64,000 nucleotides of DNA from Roseiarcus sp963835955 (lineage in GTDB: Bacteria; Pseudomonadota; Alphaproteobacteria; Rhizobiales; Beijerinckiaceae): positions 62,001 to 126,000 of the forward strand of contig CAWIHZ010000014.1 of assembly GCA_963835955.1 (NCBI GenBank). Direction: 5' to 3'. Below, piece by piece: positions 26,194-33,950 of the stretch. Positions within the stretch are counted from its first letter, which is position 1; every line of letters begins with the position of its first letter. A program made the translations under genes and the position numbers. A model generated the notes under the pieces. It was not told the origin of the DNA and made no database searches. It saw only the letters and a list, made by a program, of their open reading frames with translations.

Positions 26194-26824
26194 CTAGTCG
26201 GCCGCGCGCGTCACCCGCCGGAGCGTCAGACTGATCCGGCCGCCCCCGGCGAGCAGGGTCGAAGAACCGGCGATGACGCGGTCGACGCCATGGAACGCGA
26301 GCCGCGCCGGGCCGCCGAGCGCCATCGCGTCGCCCAATTCGAGACGGAAGGAGCGCGTCCTTTCGCCGCGCGCGAGGCCTCCGACCCGAAACAGCGCCGT
26401 ATCGCCAAGCGACAATGAAACGACCGGAGCGGAACGGTCGTCTTCGTCGCGATCCTGATGCTGTCCCATGCGCGCGCCGGATTTATAGATATTCACCAGG
26501 CACGCTTCGGGCGGCGCAGCTCCCGGAGCGATCGCCGCCCAGGCGTCGATCAGGGACGAGGGCATTCGCGGCCAGGGGCGCCCGGTTTCGGGATGGGTCG
26601 CCTGATAGCGATAGCCGCCTTGGTCCGAGACCCAGCCGAGCGGCCCGCAATTGGTCATCAGCACCGAAAACGGCTTGCCGGTGCGCGGCATGCGTAGGGC
26701 GAAAGAGCGGCGCGTCGGCGATGATCGCTGAAATCTCCTCGCCCAAGGCCGCCTGGGCGGCGCGGTCGAGAAAGCCGGGAAAATAATCGACGCCGGGGGC
26801 GATGGCGATGGCCGCGAGCGGCAT
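26194..26824 (-). CDS. alkB: AlkB-type Fe(II)/2-oxoglutarate dioxygenase, disrupted by a +1 frameshift
   Basis: AlkB repairs alkylated bases (1-methyladenine, 3-methylcytosine) by oxidative demethylation. The C-terminal 5/6 is intact in one frame: PFSVLMTNCGPLGWVSDQGG, LVNIYKSGARMGQHQDRDED (Fe ligands H-x-D), FHGVDRV (second His) and GRISLTLRRV (2-oxoglutarate Arg). The first 43 residues (MPLAAIAIAPGVDYFPGFLD and on through APLFRP) lie in another frame. The frames join near 26695; the total of 631 nt equals 3 x 210 + 1, so one extra base would restore a normal 209-residue protein. Either a sequence error or a young pseudogene. It converges on grpE. Confidence 0.85.
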
Positions 26825-26951
26825 GACGATTTGACCATTCCGTTTGCGTTGTCTGCGGGCGCGTCGCGCCTTCCCACATTCTTGGTCGCGGCGTATAGGG
26901 GGCGCCGATTTCATTCTAGCCCCTGCGCACGCGGATCGATCGAGGCGATTT

Positions 26952-27698
26952 ATGGCCGGCCATAGTCAGTTCAAGAACATCATGCACAAGAAGGGCAAGC
27001 AGGACGCGATCCGCTCCAAGCTGTTCTCGAAGCTCGCGCGCGAAATCACCGTCGCGGCGAAGCTCGGCCTGCCCGATCCGGCGATGAACGCGCGCCTGCG
27101 CGCGGCGGTTCTCGCGGCTCGAGCCGAGAACATGCCAAAGGACAATATCGAGCGTGCGATCAAGAAGGCCGCGGCCGGCGACGGCGAGAATTACGAGGAA
27201 GTTCGCTACGAAGGCTATGCTCCCGGCGGGGTGGCGGTGATCGTCGAGGCGCTGACCGACAACCGCAACCGCACCGCCGGCGAAGTGCGCTCGTATTTCG
27301 CCAAGGCCGGCGGCTCGCTCGCCGAAACCGGGGCGGTGTCGTTCATGTTCGACCGGGTCGGGCTCATCGTCTTCGATCGCAAGGCGGCCGACGAGGACGC
27401 GATGCTCGAGGCGGCGATCGAGGCGGGCGCGGACGATGTCGCCTTCGGCCCCGAGGAGCATGAGGTGATCACCTCGGTCGAGGCGTTGCGCGAGGTGCAG
27501 AAAGCGCTGGAGGCGAGGTTCGGCGAACCCCTGAAGGCCTCGCTCGCCTGGCGGCCGCAGACCTCGGTCGCCGTCGACGACGAGGCGGGGGAAAAAATCC
27601 TGCGCTTGCTCGGATCGCTCGAGGACAGCGACGACGTCCAGAACGTCACCGCCAACGTCGAGGTCTCAGACGAGCTGGCGGCGAAGATGCAAGACTAG
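26952..27698 (+). CDS. yebC: YebC/PmpR family DNA-binding regulator
   Basis: A 248-residue protein of the YebC/TACO1 family, with roles described in transcription and in translation of stalling-prone sequences. The signature GHSQFKNIMHKKGKQDA (residues 3-19), IRSKLFSKLAREITVAAKLG, MPKDNIERAIKKAAAGDG, YEEVRYEGYAPGGVAVIVEA and the conserved ALTDNRNRTAGEVRSYFAK are unmistakable. ATG 26952 begins exactly at the family start (MAGHSQ). The usual downstream ruvCAB genes are not present. A terminator candidate follows at 27754. Confidence 0.97.
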   Translation: MAGHSQFKNIMHKKGKQDAIRSKLFSKLAREITVAAKLGLPDPAMNARLRAAVLAARAENMPKDNIERAIKKAAAGDGENYEEVRYEGYAPGGVAVIVEALTDNRNRTAGEVRSYFAKAGGSLAETGAVSFMFDRVGLIVFDRKAADEDAMLEAAIEAGADDVAFGPEEHEVITSVEALREVQKALEARFGEPLKASLAWRPQTSVAVDDEAGEKILRLLGSLEDSDDVQNVTANVEVSDELAAKMQD

Positions 27699-27753
27699 GC
27701 GGAGAATCGCTGGCTCGCCCGCGAATCTCCGCTCGGACTCCTGTCAAGAACCG

Positions 27754-27774
27754 GGGCTCCCGCGAGCCCTTTAT
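27754..27774 (+). terminator. intrinsic-type terminator after yebC
   Basis: Stem GGGCTC (27754-27759) and GAGCCC (27764-27769) with a 4-nt CCGC loop, followed by TTTAT. It lies 55 bp after the yebC stop, between two converging genes. A weaker inverted repeat GCGGAGA/TCTCCGC (27699-27705 and 27726-27732) precedes it. Confidence 0.55.
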
Positions 27775-27794
27775 CGGCAACCGGACATCGGCTC

Positions 27795-28094
27795 TCACCA
27801 CGCGCAGTGACGACGCCCCCAGCGGCCGATCCAGCAATGGGGGACCGGCCGATAGGCATAGGGGCGCCGCCAGCCCCAGCCCCACGGGCGCCAGGGATGC
27901 GGGCCCCAAACATTCGGATGCCAGCGTCCCCAGCGGTCCCACCAGACCGGTACGACGCCCGCCTCGGCGGCAGGCTGTTCAAGCGACGGCGAAGAGAGCG
28001 TGAGGCCGGCCGACGGGCCGGCCGACGCCGCAAGCAGCATCGAGGCTCCCACAAGGGCGGCGAGAGAGCCGCCGGTGACAATGCGCGAAAGCAT
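27795..28094 (-). CDS. small exported Trp/Arg/Pro-rich protein
   Basis: A 99-residue protein with a Sec signal peptide (MLSRIVTGGSLAALVGASML, then LAASAGPSAG). The mature C-terminal half is packed with Trp, Arg, Pro and Gly: VPVWWDRWGRWHPNVWGPHP, then WRPWGWGWRRPYAYRPVPHC and a closing WGRRHCAW with two Cys. Such short exported W/R-rich proteins are common in Hyphomicrobiales; function unknown. ATG 28094 has GGAGG 6 bp upstream, so the longer frame upstream is rejected. Confidence 0.78.
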   Translation of the reverse strand: MLSRIVTGGSLAALVGASMLLAASAGPSAGLTLSSPSLEQPAAEAGVVPVWWDRWGRWHPNVWGPHPWRPWGWGWRRPYAYRPVPHCWIGRWGRRHCAW

Positions 28095-28739
28095 GATAAA
28101 CCTCCATGTCGCCGCGTCCTTGACCACAGGACGCCTTTGGGTCTGAACAGAGCGTGAAGAACGGCGCCCGCGCTTGGGAATTGCGCGGCTCGCCGGTCGC
28201 CGCCGGCCTCGCCCCATTCCGAATCGTCAGTCCGTCGCGTAACGCGCTCCCCGGGCTCGCCGTTCCCGGATTTTACCGAGACTATATGCGTATTGCTCAT
28301 CGTGCGGCCAAGAGGCCCAGGCCCAGCGGAAGCCGGAGCAAAGCCGGCGGAAGCCGGAGCAAAGCCAGGGGAAGCCGGAGCAAAGCCAGGGGAAGTGGAA
28401 TCCAAATGATTCCCTTCCGCGAATCGAGCCTTTTCAAGGGTTTATGCGCGAATCCAAATCGTTTTTTCGCCCCGGCTCCTAAATCCCGCCAAACCCATCC
28501 CGCCGCCGGCGGGACAAGCGGCGCCGGGTTGGCCACTGAGGCGATCCTAACATGGGTCCGGCTTTTCAGGAAGCAAATGTCGCCTCTTGCGGCATCCACG
28601 TCGTCATCGACGGCGCCCACTTTGGCCTCCACAAATCTGTCGGGCGCCACGCTTTAGCCCCCACACATCTGAATATTGTAATCTGAACGTCAAAGGAGCT
28701 TACTGACGTTGGGTGAATTGCTTTGGCTGGGAGTTGAAA
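28095..28739. other. intergenic region with tandem repeat and hairpin
   Basis: No gene I can support over 645 bp. It holds the promoter of the exported gene at its left end, a 21-bp tandem repeat (28328-28395), a small perfect hairpin (TCCCGCC/GGCGGGA, near 28500), and the leader of the AT-richer gene at 28740. Short frames on both strands are low-complexity or unsupported. Confidence 0.5.
28328..28395. repeat. 21-bp tandem repeat, 3.2 copies
   Basis: Units beginning GGAAGCCGGAGCAAAGCC start at 28328, 28349, 28370 and (partial) 28391. They differ only at the last few bases (GGC or AGG before the next unit). 21 bp is two helical turns and seven codons, but no supported gene runs through it. 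Confidence 0.85.
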
Positions 28740-28958
28740 ATGACTGACACCAACGAAATCAGCAAGCCGCAAGCATCAAAGCCAGTGGTCCAAGAAGTTA
28801 CCCTAACAGCTGCTGAGTCTCATCGATTGATCGGCATTTGCATCGAGCTCATCAGCCTATGCTCTAAAGTAACTGGTAAATTTGATCCTTCCATGGGAAC
28901 GATGATTGCTTTCGCACGGGACGAAGCTTTGACCACCGCTGTCGGCGCGAAGCTCTAG
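28740..28958 (+). CDS. small AT-richer orphan protein
   Basis: A 72-residue hypothetical protein, cytoplasmic by appearance, with one short amphipathic/hydrophobic helix (SHRLIGICIELISLCSKVTG) in the middle. No family recognised. ATG 28740 has a GGGAG ribosome site about 6 bp upstream; a GTG at 28713 is an alternative. Base composition is close to half GC, unlike its neighbours, and codon use is correspondingly atypical, which suggests recent acquisition. It stands alone between non-coding stretches. Confidence 0.6.
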   Translation: MTDTNEISKPQASKPVVQEVTLTAAESHRLIGICIELISLCSKVTGKFDPSMGTMIAFARDEALTTAVGAKL

Positions 28959-29104
28959 GCGCCGAGGGAAGTCGCGGCCAGCGCCAAGAAAAAGGCGACC
29001 GCGGGCTCAACGGCATTATCGCCAGTTTCGGACTTGACGCGCGGATGGCCGAAGGCTATCCAATGGTTCATGTTTTGTTCCAATCTTCAACATGGGGCCT
29101 CCTC

Positions 29105-30304
29105 ATGACCAGGATCGTGATCGGTTCTTTTCTCCCCGAGTTGCGCGATGATCAGGCGACGATCGCGGCGGGTCTTCTTCCGACCGGTTTGGGACGCGGG
29201 CGACGAGCGCAAATCAAGCTCGCGGGCCGGTTCGACGGTCGGCGGCGCGGAGCTCTCGACGACGGATCGGCGCGCGATGAAGCGCCCGCGCCGTCGGCGA
29301 ACGTGGAGACTCTCGACCAGCGGAAGGGGCGCGTCCCCCACGACCCGTCGCCGGCGATCGTTTTCGACCGGTCGGTCGAACCTTACCGCGGCTGCGAGGA
29401 TGGCTGCCTCTACTGTTTCGCTCGCCCCGGCTGCGTCCACCTCGCCCGTCCCTCCGAAATCGACTTCGCCAGCCGGCCGGTCGCCAACGATGGCGCGCCC
29501 GAGCTCCTGAAACGGGAACTCGGGGCGAGCGGCTATTGGCCGGCGCCGATCACCCTCGGCGCTCACGCCGATCCCTATCAGCCGATCGAGCGGCGCTTTC
29601 GCGTCACCCGCTCGCTGCTGGAGGTTCTTTTGCGCGCCCGCCATCCGGTGAGCATCGTCACCAAGTCGGATCTCATCCTGCGCGACCTCGACCTCTTGAG
29701 CGCGCTAGGCCGCGACCGGCTGGTCAAGGTCTTCGTCTCGGCGCCGACGCTCGATTGCGAGGTCGCGCGCGGAATGGAGCCGCAGGCCCCGGCGCCCCAG
29801 AGGCGGCTGGAGACGATCGAGGCGCTCAACGACGCCGGCGTGCCGGCGGGCGTCCTGATCGCGCCGATCCTTCCCGCGATCAACGACGCCGAGATCGAGA
29901 CGATCCTGACCCGCGCCTTCAACGCCGGAGCGCGCGAAGCCCGCCATGCTTTGTTGCGCCCGTCGCCAGAGCAGCGCGACGTGTTCCGAGAACGGCTGCT
30001 CGCGCACTATCCCGACCGGCTGAGGCGCGCGGTCGCGCGGATTCAGGCGATGGCCGACGACGCGGACAGCGGCCCCGCGGACGGCCGGCCGATTTCGGGC
30101 TCCGGCCCTTACGCCTGGATGATCCGGCGACGCTTCGAGACGGCCGCCCGGCGCCTGGGCTATCGCGAGACGCCGGCGGCGCTGCGCTCCGACCTGTTCC
30201 GCAAGCCCGCGCCTGCGGGAGGCGGGGCGGAAGCGCCGGGATTTGCCGGCTACGGAGGCGCTGAAGCGCGCGCGTTTGCGCGGAGCTGGCCAGCGCGCTC
30301 GTAA
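29105..30304 (+). CDS. PA0069-family radical SAM protein
   Basis: A 399-residue radical SAM protein of the SplB-like PA0069 group. The [4Fe-4S] motif is CEDGCLYC (C-x3-C-x2-C) within EPYRGCEDGCLYCFARPG. Other family blocks are ITLGAHADPYQPIERRFRVT, PVSIVTKSDLILRDLDLL and GVPAGVLIAPILPAINDAEI. The family's substrate is unknown. N-terminal start is uncertain: ATG 29105 is chosen because family similarity starts shortly after, but it has no good ribosome site; ATG 29045 would add 20 residues. It converges on the luxI homologue with 96 bp between stops. Confidence 0.9.
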   Translation: MTRIVIGSFLPELRDDQATIAAGLLPTGLGRGRRAQIKLAGRFDGRRRGALDDGSARDEAPAPSANVETLDQRKGRVPHDPSPAIVFDRSVEPYRGCEDGCLYCFARPGCVHLARPSEIDFASRPVANDGAPELLKRELGASGYWPAPITLGAHADPYQPIERRFRVTRSLLEVLLRARHPVSIVTKSDLILRDLDLLSALGRDRLVKVFVSAPTLDCEVARGMEPQAPAPQRRLETIEALNDAGVPAGVLIAPILPAINDAEIETILTRAFNAGAREARHALLRPSPEQRDVFRERLLAHYPDRLRRAVARIQAMADDADSGPADGRPISGSGPYAWMIRRRFETAARRLGYRETPAALRSDLFRKPAPAGGGAEAPGFAGYGGAEARAFARSWPARS

Positions 30305-30400
30305 GGCGAGGACGCGGGCTGGCGCGCGAGTCGCCCCGTCTCGATCGTGCGAACGCGCACGATGGCGATTCGTCTTGCCGCGATCCGCGGGCCTCGCCGT

Positions 30401-31042
30401 TCACGCGAAGGCGAGTTCTTTGGCGTCCGGCGCCAGAACCGAATCGTGGATGTCCAGCGCTTGCCGGAACGCTTGCAGGGGGCCTTCGCCGACGTCGAAC
30501 AACCCCGCGTAACACATGGTGCCGCCGATCCGTTGCGGCCGCCCGATGAGCTGGGGATTGCAGCCGGCGGCTTTCAGGACCCGGAAAATTCGGGCGTCGA
30601 ACACCGAGACGATCTGGGTCAATCCCGCGATCAGCGCGACTTCGCCGACCCCCAGAAGCAGCTCGCTGAGCGCGATGTTGACCCCGGTCCTGGAGCGCTC
30701 GGGCTGGCCCTCGACCGCGACCGCGCAGATGCGCGAGCTCTCCCAGATGGCGGCGCTTTCAACGACCTGGCCTTCCCCGAGCAAACAGGGGAAGACGTCG
30801 CGCAGCATGTTCGGCCCGGTCGTCGGCAGGAGCCGCAGCGATCCCCAATATTTCTCGCTGTCGGGATCGACCGACACCAGATAGAGCGGGTTTTCCTCGT
30901 CGAACGCGTCGCGCTCGTAGCCGTCCTTGACCACCACGTCCCAGCCGAGGCGCTCGGAAAAAGTCTGCGCCCGGTTGCGAAACATCGCGTCCATCTCCCT
31001 GGGGAAAAACGACGCGCACGATCCTTCGATGAGCTTCAACAT
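30401..31042 (-). CDS. LuxI-type acyl-homoserine-lactone synthase
   Basis: A 213-residue autoinducer synthase that makes acyl- (or aryl-) homoserine lactone from SAM and an acyl donor. Every family-invariant residue is present at canonical LuxI numbering: Arg24, Phe28 and Trp34 (FRNRAQTFSERLGW), Asp45 and Asp48 (ERDAFD), Arg70 (WGSLRLLP), Phe84, Glu101 and Arg104 (WESSRIC). ATG 31042 has AAGGAG 8 bp upstream. No LuxR-type gene adjoins it, and I see no clear lux box in the 53-bp gap to the next gene, so its receptor and promoter probably lie elsewhere or upstream of 31910. Confidence 0.95.
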   Translation of the reverse strand: MLKLIEGSCASFFPREMDAMFRNRAQTFSERLGWDVVVKDGYERDAFDEENPLYLVSVDPDSEKYWGSLRLLPTTGPNMLRDVFPCLLGEGQVVESAAIWESSRICAVAVEGQPERSRTGVNIALSELLLGVGEVALIAGLTQIVSVFDARIFRVLKAAGCNPQLIGRPQRIGGTMCYAGLFDVGEGPLQAFRQALDIHDSVLAPDAKELAFA

Positions 31043-31095
31043 CGCAGCTTCTCCTTCACTAAGTCTATGATTTGGTCAGATTATCAGCGCGTCCG

Positions 31096-31689
31096 TCATG
31101 TCCGCCCGCGCGTCACCCCCAGGAGGTGCCCGAGCAGGTCCAGCGCCACCCGCAGGCGGTCGGAGACGACGGCGTCGGCGCGCCAGGGGGTGGCGATCTC
31201 GGGAACGAAGCCGCGGCAGTCGCGCACGCCTGCGCCTTCGATCACGATGCGGTTGACGATCGGCCACGACGCCGGGCCGACCCTGTCCTCGGCCTTCCGC
31301 AATTTGTCCCGGGCGTGAAGCGCGACCTCCAGTTCCGGCAGCCCGAGGCGGGGGCCGAAGCCGCTGGTCGCCATGCGATCGGGCGCGACCGCGCGCAGAA
31401 GGTCGAGCCGCGCCCGATGGTGGGTGCGGCGCAAGGACTCGCCGATCAGCCACCGGATGTCGTTGAGCTTGGAATCGTGCGGCGCCAGCAGACGGTTGGC
31501 GCGCATGGTGTCGAACGGGTCGACGATGCGCCGCAGCCGGCTGGCGTCGCGCGTCGCGCTCTGCCCCGCCTCTCTGGCGCGCGCGAGGCGCTCCGGCGTC
31601 GCGTCGAGCCTTTGGTCGCCGGCCTCGGTCTTGGCGCGCGGCCCGGAGCGTGTTCGCGCGGCCGCAGTCCGGGAGGTCTTTCCGGTCAT
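31096..31689 (-). CDS. hypothetical protein, conserved-looking C-terminal helical domain
   Basis: A 197-residue protein. The N terminus is basic and Ala/Arg-rich (SRTAAARTRSGPRAKTEAG); the rest is helical with ASRLRRIVDPFDTMRANRLL, LNDIRWLIGESLRRTHHRAR, LPELEVALHARDKLRKAEDR and VALDLLGHLLGV at the end. The layout loosely recalls DUF6456-type proteins that sit downstream of helix-turn-helix genes in Hyphomicrobiales, but I cannot confirm this. ATG 31689 overlaps the stop of the upstream small gene (ATGA), so they are coupled. It may be co-transcribed with the luxI homologue 53 bp downstream. Confidence 0.7.
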   Translation of the reverse strand: MTGKTSRTAAARTRSGPRAKTEAGDQRLDATPERLARAREAGQSATRDASRLRRIVDPFDTMRANRLLAPHDSKLNDIRWLIGESLRRTHHRARLDLLRAVAPDRMATSGFGPRLGLPELEVALHARDKLRKAEDRVGPASWPIVNRIVIEGAGVRDCRGFVPEIATPWRADAVVSDRLRVALDLLGHLLGVTRGRT

Positions 31690-31910
31690 TTGACGAGATC
31701 CGCGCACAGGGCCGCGGGCGAGGTGCAGTACGAACTGTCGGGTTCGGGGGTCAGGAAACGCGGCGTCCGGCTCATATCCACCCGAACGTCCTGCGGCGGC
31801 CCGGCGTGAAAGCGCTGCAGGTCCTTGAGGTGACGGGCGCAGGCGCGGATCGCGTCCCCCCGTTCGGTGTCTTTGCGTGACGGGCGGCGGCGCGACGGTG
31901 ACGCTGTCAT
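31686..31910 (-). CDS. small basic hypothetical protein
   Basis: A 74-residue protein, very basic at the N terminus (SPSRRRPSRKDTERGDAIRA), no membrane segment. ATG 31910 has GGGAG 7 bp upstream. It is first in a two-gene unit with the 31096 gene (4-bp overlap) and divergent from the LexA/CI-like repressor at 32161 across an AT-rich control region, so the repressor probably controls it. No family recognised. Confidence 0.6.
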   Translation of the reverse strand: MTASPSRRRPSRKDTERGDAIRACARHLKDLQRFHAGPPQDVRVDMSRTPRFLTPEPDSSYCTSPAALCADLVK

Positions 31911-32032
31911 TACGAACTCCCAGCTACAGAACGCTTGGCGACGAGGGACTAGGCGGCGGATGATCGGCGGCGGGCCGTCATCATTCTGTTCTTGTTATGT
32001 TCTATATTGTGGAAATCAGAACGCTAAGTCAA

Positions 32033-32066
32033 TTTTCTGATTTTCTTTATTGCGGATTTCAGAAAA
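32033..32066. promoter_or_regulatory. dyad TTTTCTGA-N18-TCAGAAAA, candidate repressor operator
   Basis: In the AT-rich interval between divergent genes, TTTTCTGA (32033-32040) and TCAGAAAA (32059-32066) form a perfect 8-bp inverted repeat 18 bp apart. A further half-site ATCAGAAC lies at 32015-32022. The neighbouring helix-turn-helix protein is the obvious candidate to bind it. Confidence 0.45.
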
Positions 32067-32160
32067 CGTAGTAAATGCGGGTGGCCGGCCTTCTCGGAAG
32101 CCGGAATATGAGCGCGCCGCTCCGCGGCGAGATTTCGCTGCAAAATGGGAGACTTGCAAA

Positions 32161-32748
32161 TTGACCGTCGACTGGATCCGCGCCGGCCTCAAGCACACCG
32201 GCAAAACCCGAAGCGGCCTCGCCAGAGCGCTCGGCCGTTCCCCTTCCGCCGTGACCGATCTCCTCAACGGCCACCGACGCCTGCGCGCGGACGAGATCGC
32301 GATCGTCGCCAACTACCTCGGCATTGAGCCGCCGCGTCTCGTCGGCGGCGGCCAGGGCCCCGCCGTCGCCCCCAAGGCGCCGCTGGTCGGCTATGTCGGC
32401 GCCGGGGCGATCGCGCATTTCTACGCCGACGGGCAGGGGCCATTCGACGAGGTCGACGCCCCCGTGGACGCCCGCCCCTCGACGGTGGCGGTCCAGATCC
32501 GCGGCCATTCGCTCGGCGCGCTATTCGAAAATTGGCTCGTCTTCTACGATGACATCCGCGATCCGCCGGACGACAGCCTCGTCGGCCGCATGTGCGTCTG
32601 CGGCCTCGCCGACGGGCGCGTGCTGGTCAAGGCGCTCAAGCGCAGCCCGAACGCCGGGTTGTGGCATCTCTTGTCCAACACCGAGCCGCCGATCTACGAC
32701 GCCGGTCTGCTGTGGGCGGCGCCGGTGCGGGAAATGCGGCCCCGGTAG
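32161..32748 (+). CDS. CI/LexA-like repressor: Cro/C1 helix-turn-helix with S24-like domain
   Basis: A 195-residue protein from TTG 32161, preceded by GGGAG at 9 bp; an upstream TTG (32050) would add 37 residues without support. Residues 12-52 form a helix-turn-helix (RSGLARALGRSPSAVTDLLN). Residues about 75-190 look like an S24 (LexA/CI) C-terminal domain: PLVGYVGAGAIAHFYADGQG, VAVQIRGHSLGALFENWLVF and LVKALKRSPNAGLWHLLSNT. The catalytic Ser region reads GHSL where the family usually has GDSM, and the general-base Lys candidate is in LVKALKR. It is divergent from two small genes and 32 bp upstream of dapE. Confidence 0.82.
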   Translation: MTVDWIRAGLKHTGKTRSGLARALGRSPSAVTDLLNGHRRLRADEIAIVANYLGIEPPRLVGGGQGPAVAPKAPLVGYVGAGAIAHFYADGQGPFDEVDAPVDARPSTVAVQIRGHSLGALFENWLVFYDDIRDPPDDSLVGRMCVCGLADGRVLVKALKRSPNAGLWHLLSNTEPPIYDAGLLWAAPVREMRPR

Positions 32749-32780
32749 GGCCGCCGGGCGACGCGGGAAAAAACGAACTC

Positions 32781-33950
32781 ATGGCGGCCGCCCCGCCTTC
32801 GGCGCTGGAGATCGCGCGCGCGCTCATCGCCTTTCCGTCGGTGACGCCGGCCGACGGCGGCGCGTTGCCCTACTTGCGCGATCTCCTCATTCGCGCCGGG
32901 TTCGAGGCCGAAATGATCGCTTTCTCGGCGCCCGAAACGCCCGACGTCGCCAATCTCTACGCCCGTTTCGGCAGAGCCGCGCCCAATCTCGCCTTCGCCG
33001 GCCATACCGACGTCGTGCCGCCCGGCGACCTCGCGCGCTGGCGGTTCGACCCCTTTTCCGCCACGGTCGCCGAAGGCCAGCTCTGGGGCCGCGGCGCCTG
33101 CGACATGAAGGGCGGCCTCGCCGCGGCGGTCGCCGCAACCCTCGGCTTCATCGCCAAGGGCGCGTTCGCGGGCTCGGTCAGTTTCCTCATCACCGGCGAC
33201 GAAGAAGGGCCGTCGATCAACGGCACAGTCAAATTGCTCGAATGGGCGCGGGCCAGGGGCGAGCGTTTCGACCATTGCATCGTCGGCGAGCCGACCTGCG
33301 CCGCCTCGCTCGGCGACACGATCAAGAACGGCCGACGCGGGTCGCTGACCGGACGGCTCGCCATCCACGGCCGTCAGGGCCATGTCGCCTATCCGCAGAT
33401 CGCGGTCAATCCGATTCGCCCGCTCGCGCCCATTCTGGCGTCCCTGTTCTCGCCGCCGCTCGATGAGGGCAATGCCGACTTCGAGCCCTCGAACCTCGAA
33501 GTCGTCAGCGTCGACGTCGGCAACCCGGCCGCCAACGTCATTCCGGGCGAGGTCCGGGTCGTCTTCAATGTTCGCTTCAACGACCTCTGGACCGCGGAGG
33601 CCTTGTCGGCCGAGATCGCGCGCAGGGTGACGGCGGCGGCCGGCGGCGCGCGTCACGCGCTGAGTTTCGACCCCGCCAACGCGCCTGCCTTTCTTACCCG
33701 GCGCGGGCCCTTCACCGACCTCGTCGCCGGCGCCGTCGAGGCGGTGACCGGACGGCGGCCCGCGCTGTCGACGGGCGGTGGAACCTCGGACGCGCGTTTC
33801 ATCAAGAACTTCTGCCCGGTGGTCGAGTTCGGCCTCGTCAACGCGACCATCCACGCGGTCGACGAGCGGGTCGCGCTCGAGGATCTCGACGCGCTTGCGC
33901 GCGTCTACGAGCGGGTGCTCGAACGCTATTTCGCCGTTTTCGCCTCGTAG
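32781..33950 (+). CDS. dapE: succinyl-diaminopimelate desuccinylase
   Basis: DapE removes succinate from N-succinyl-LL-diaminopimelate, supplying lysine and peptidoglycan diaminopimelate. The 389-residue M20 metallopeptidase-type protein has the zinc site: His75 in AFAGHTDVVPPGD, Asp108 in GACDMKGG, catalytic Glu141 and ligand Glu142 in ITGDEEGPS, Glu in GEPT, and a C-terminal His in LVNATIHAVDE. Other blocks are GRQGHVAYPQIAVNPI and STGGGTSDARFIKNF. Length is typical (about 375-395). Its 3' end overlaps the convergent truA by 25 bp. Confidence 0.96.
   Translation: MAAAPPSALEIARALIAFPSVTPADGGALPYLRDLLIRAGFEAEMIAFSAPETPDVANLYARFGRAAPNLAFAGHTDVVPPGDLARWRFDPFSATVAEGQLWGRGACDMKGGLAAAVAATLGFIAKGAFAGSVSFLITGDEEGPSINGTVKLLEWARARGERFDHCIVGEPTCAASLGDTIKNGRRGSLTGRLAIHGRQGHVAYPQIAVNPIRPLAPILASLFSPPLDEGNADFEPSNLEVVSVDVGNPAANVIPGEVRVVFNVRFNDLWTAEALSAEIARRVTAAAGGARHALSFDPANAPAFLTRRGPFTDLVAGAVEAVTGRRPALSTGGGTSDARFIKNFCPVVEFGLVNATIHAVDERVALEDLDALARVYERVLERYFAVFAS

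Noticed and set aside
28559..28690. Possible transposase fragment (plus strand, ASCGIHVVIDGAHFG)
   Set aside because: Faint likeness to the start of an IS110-type transposase, but too short, no second domain and no terminal repeats.
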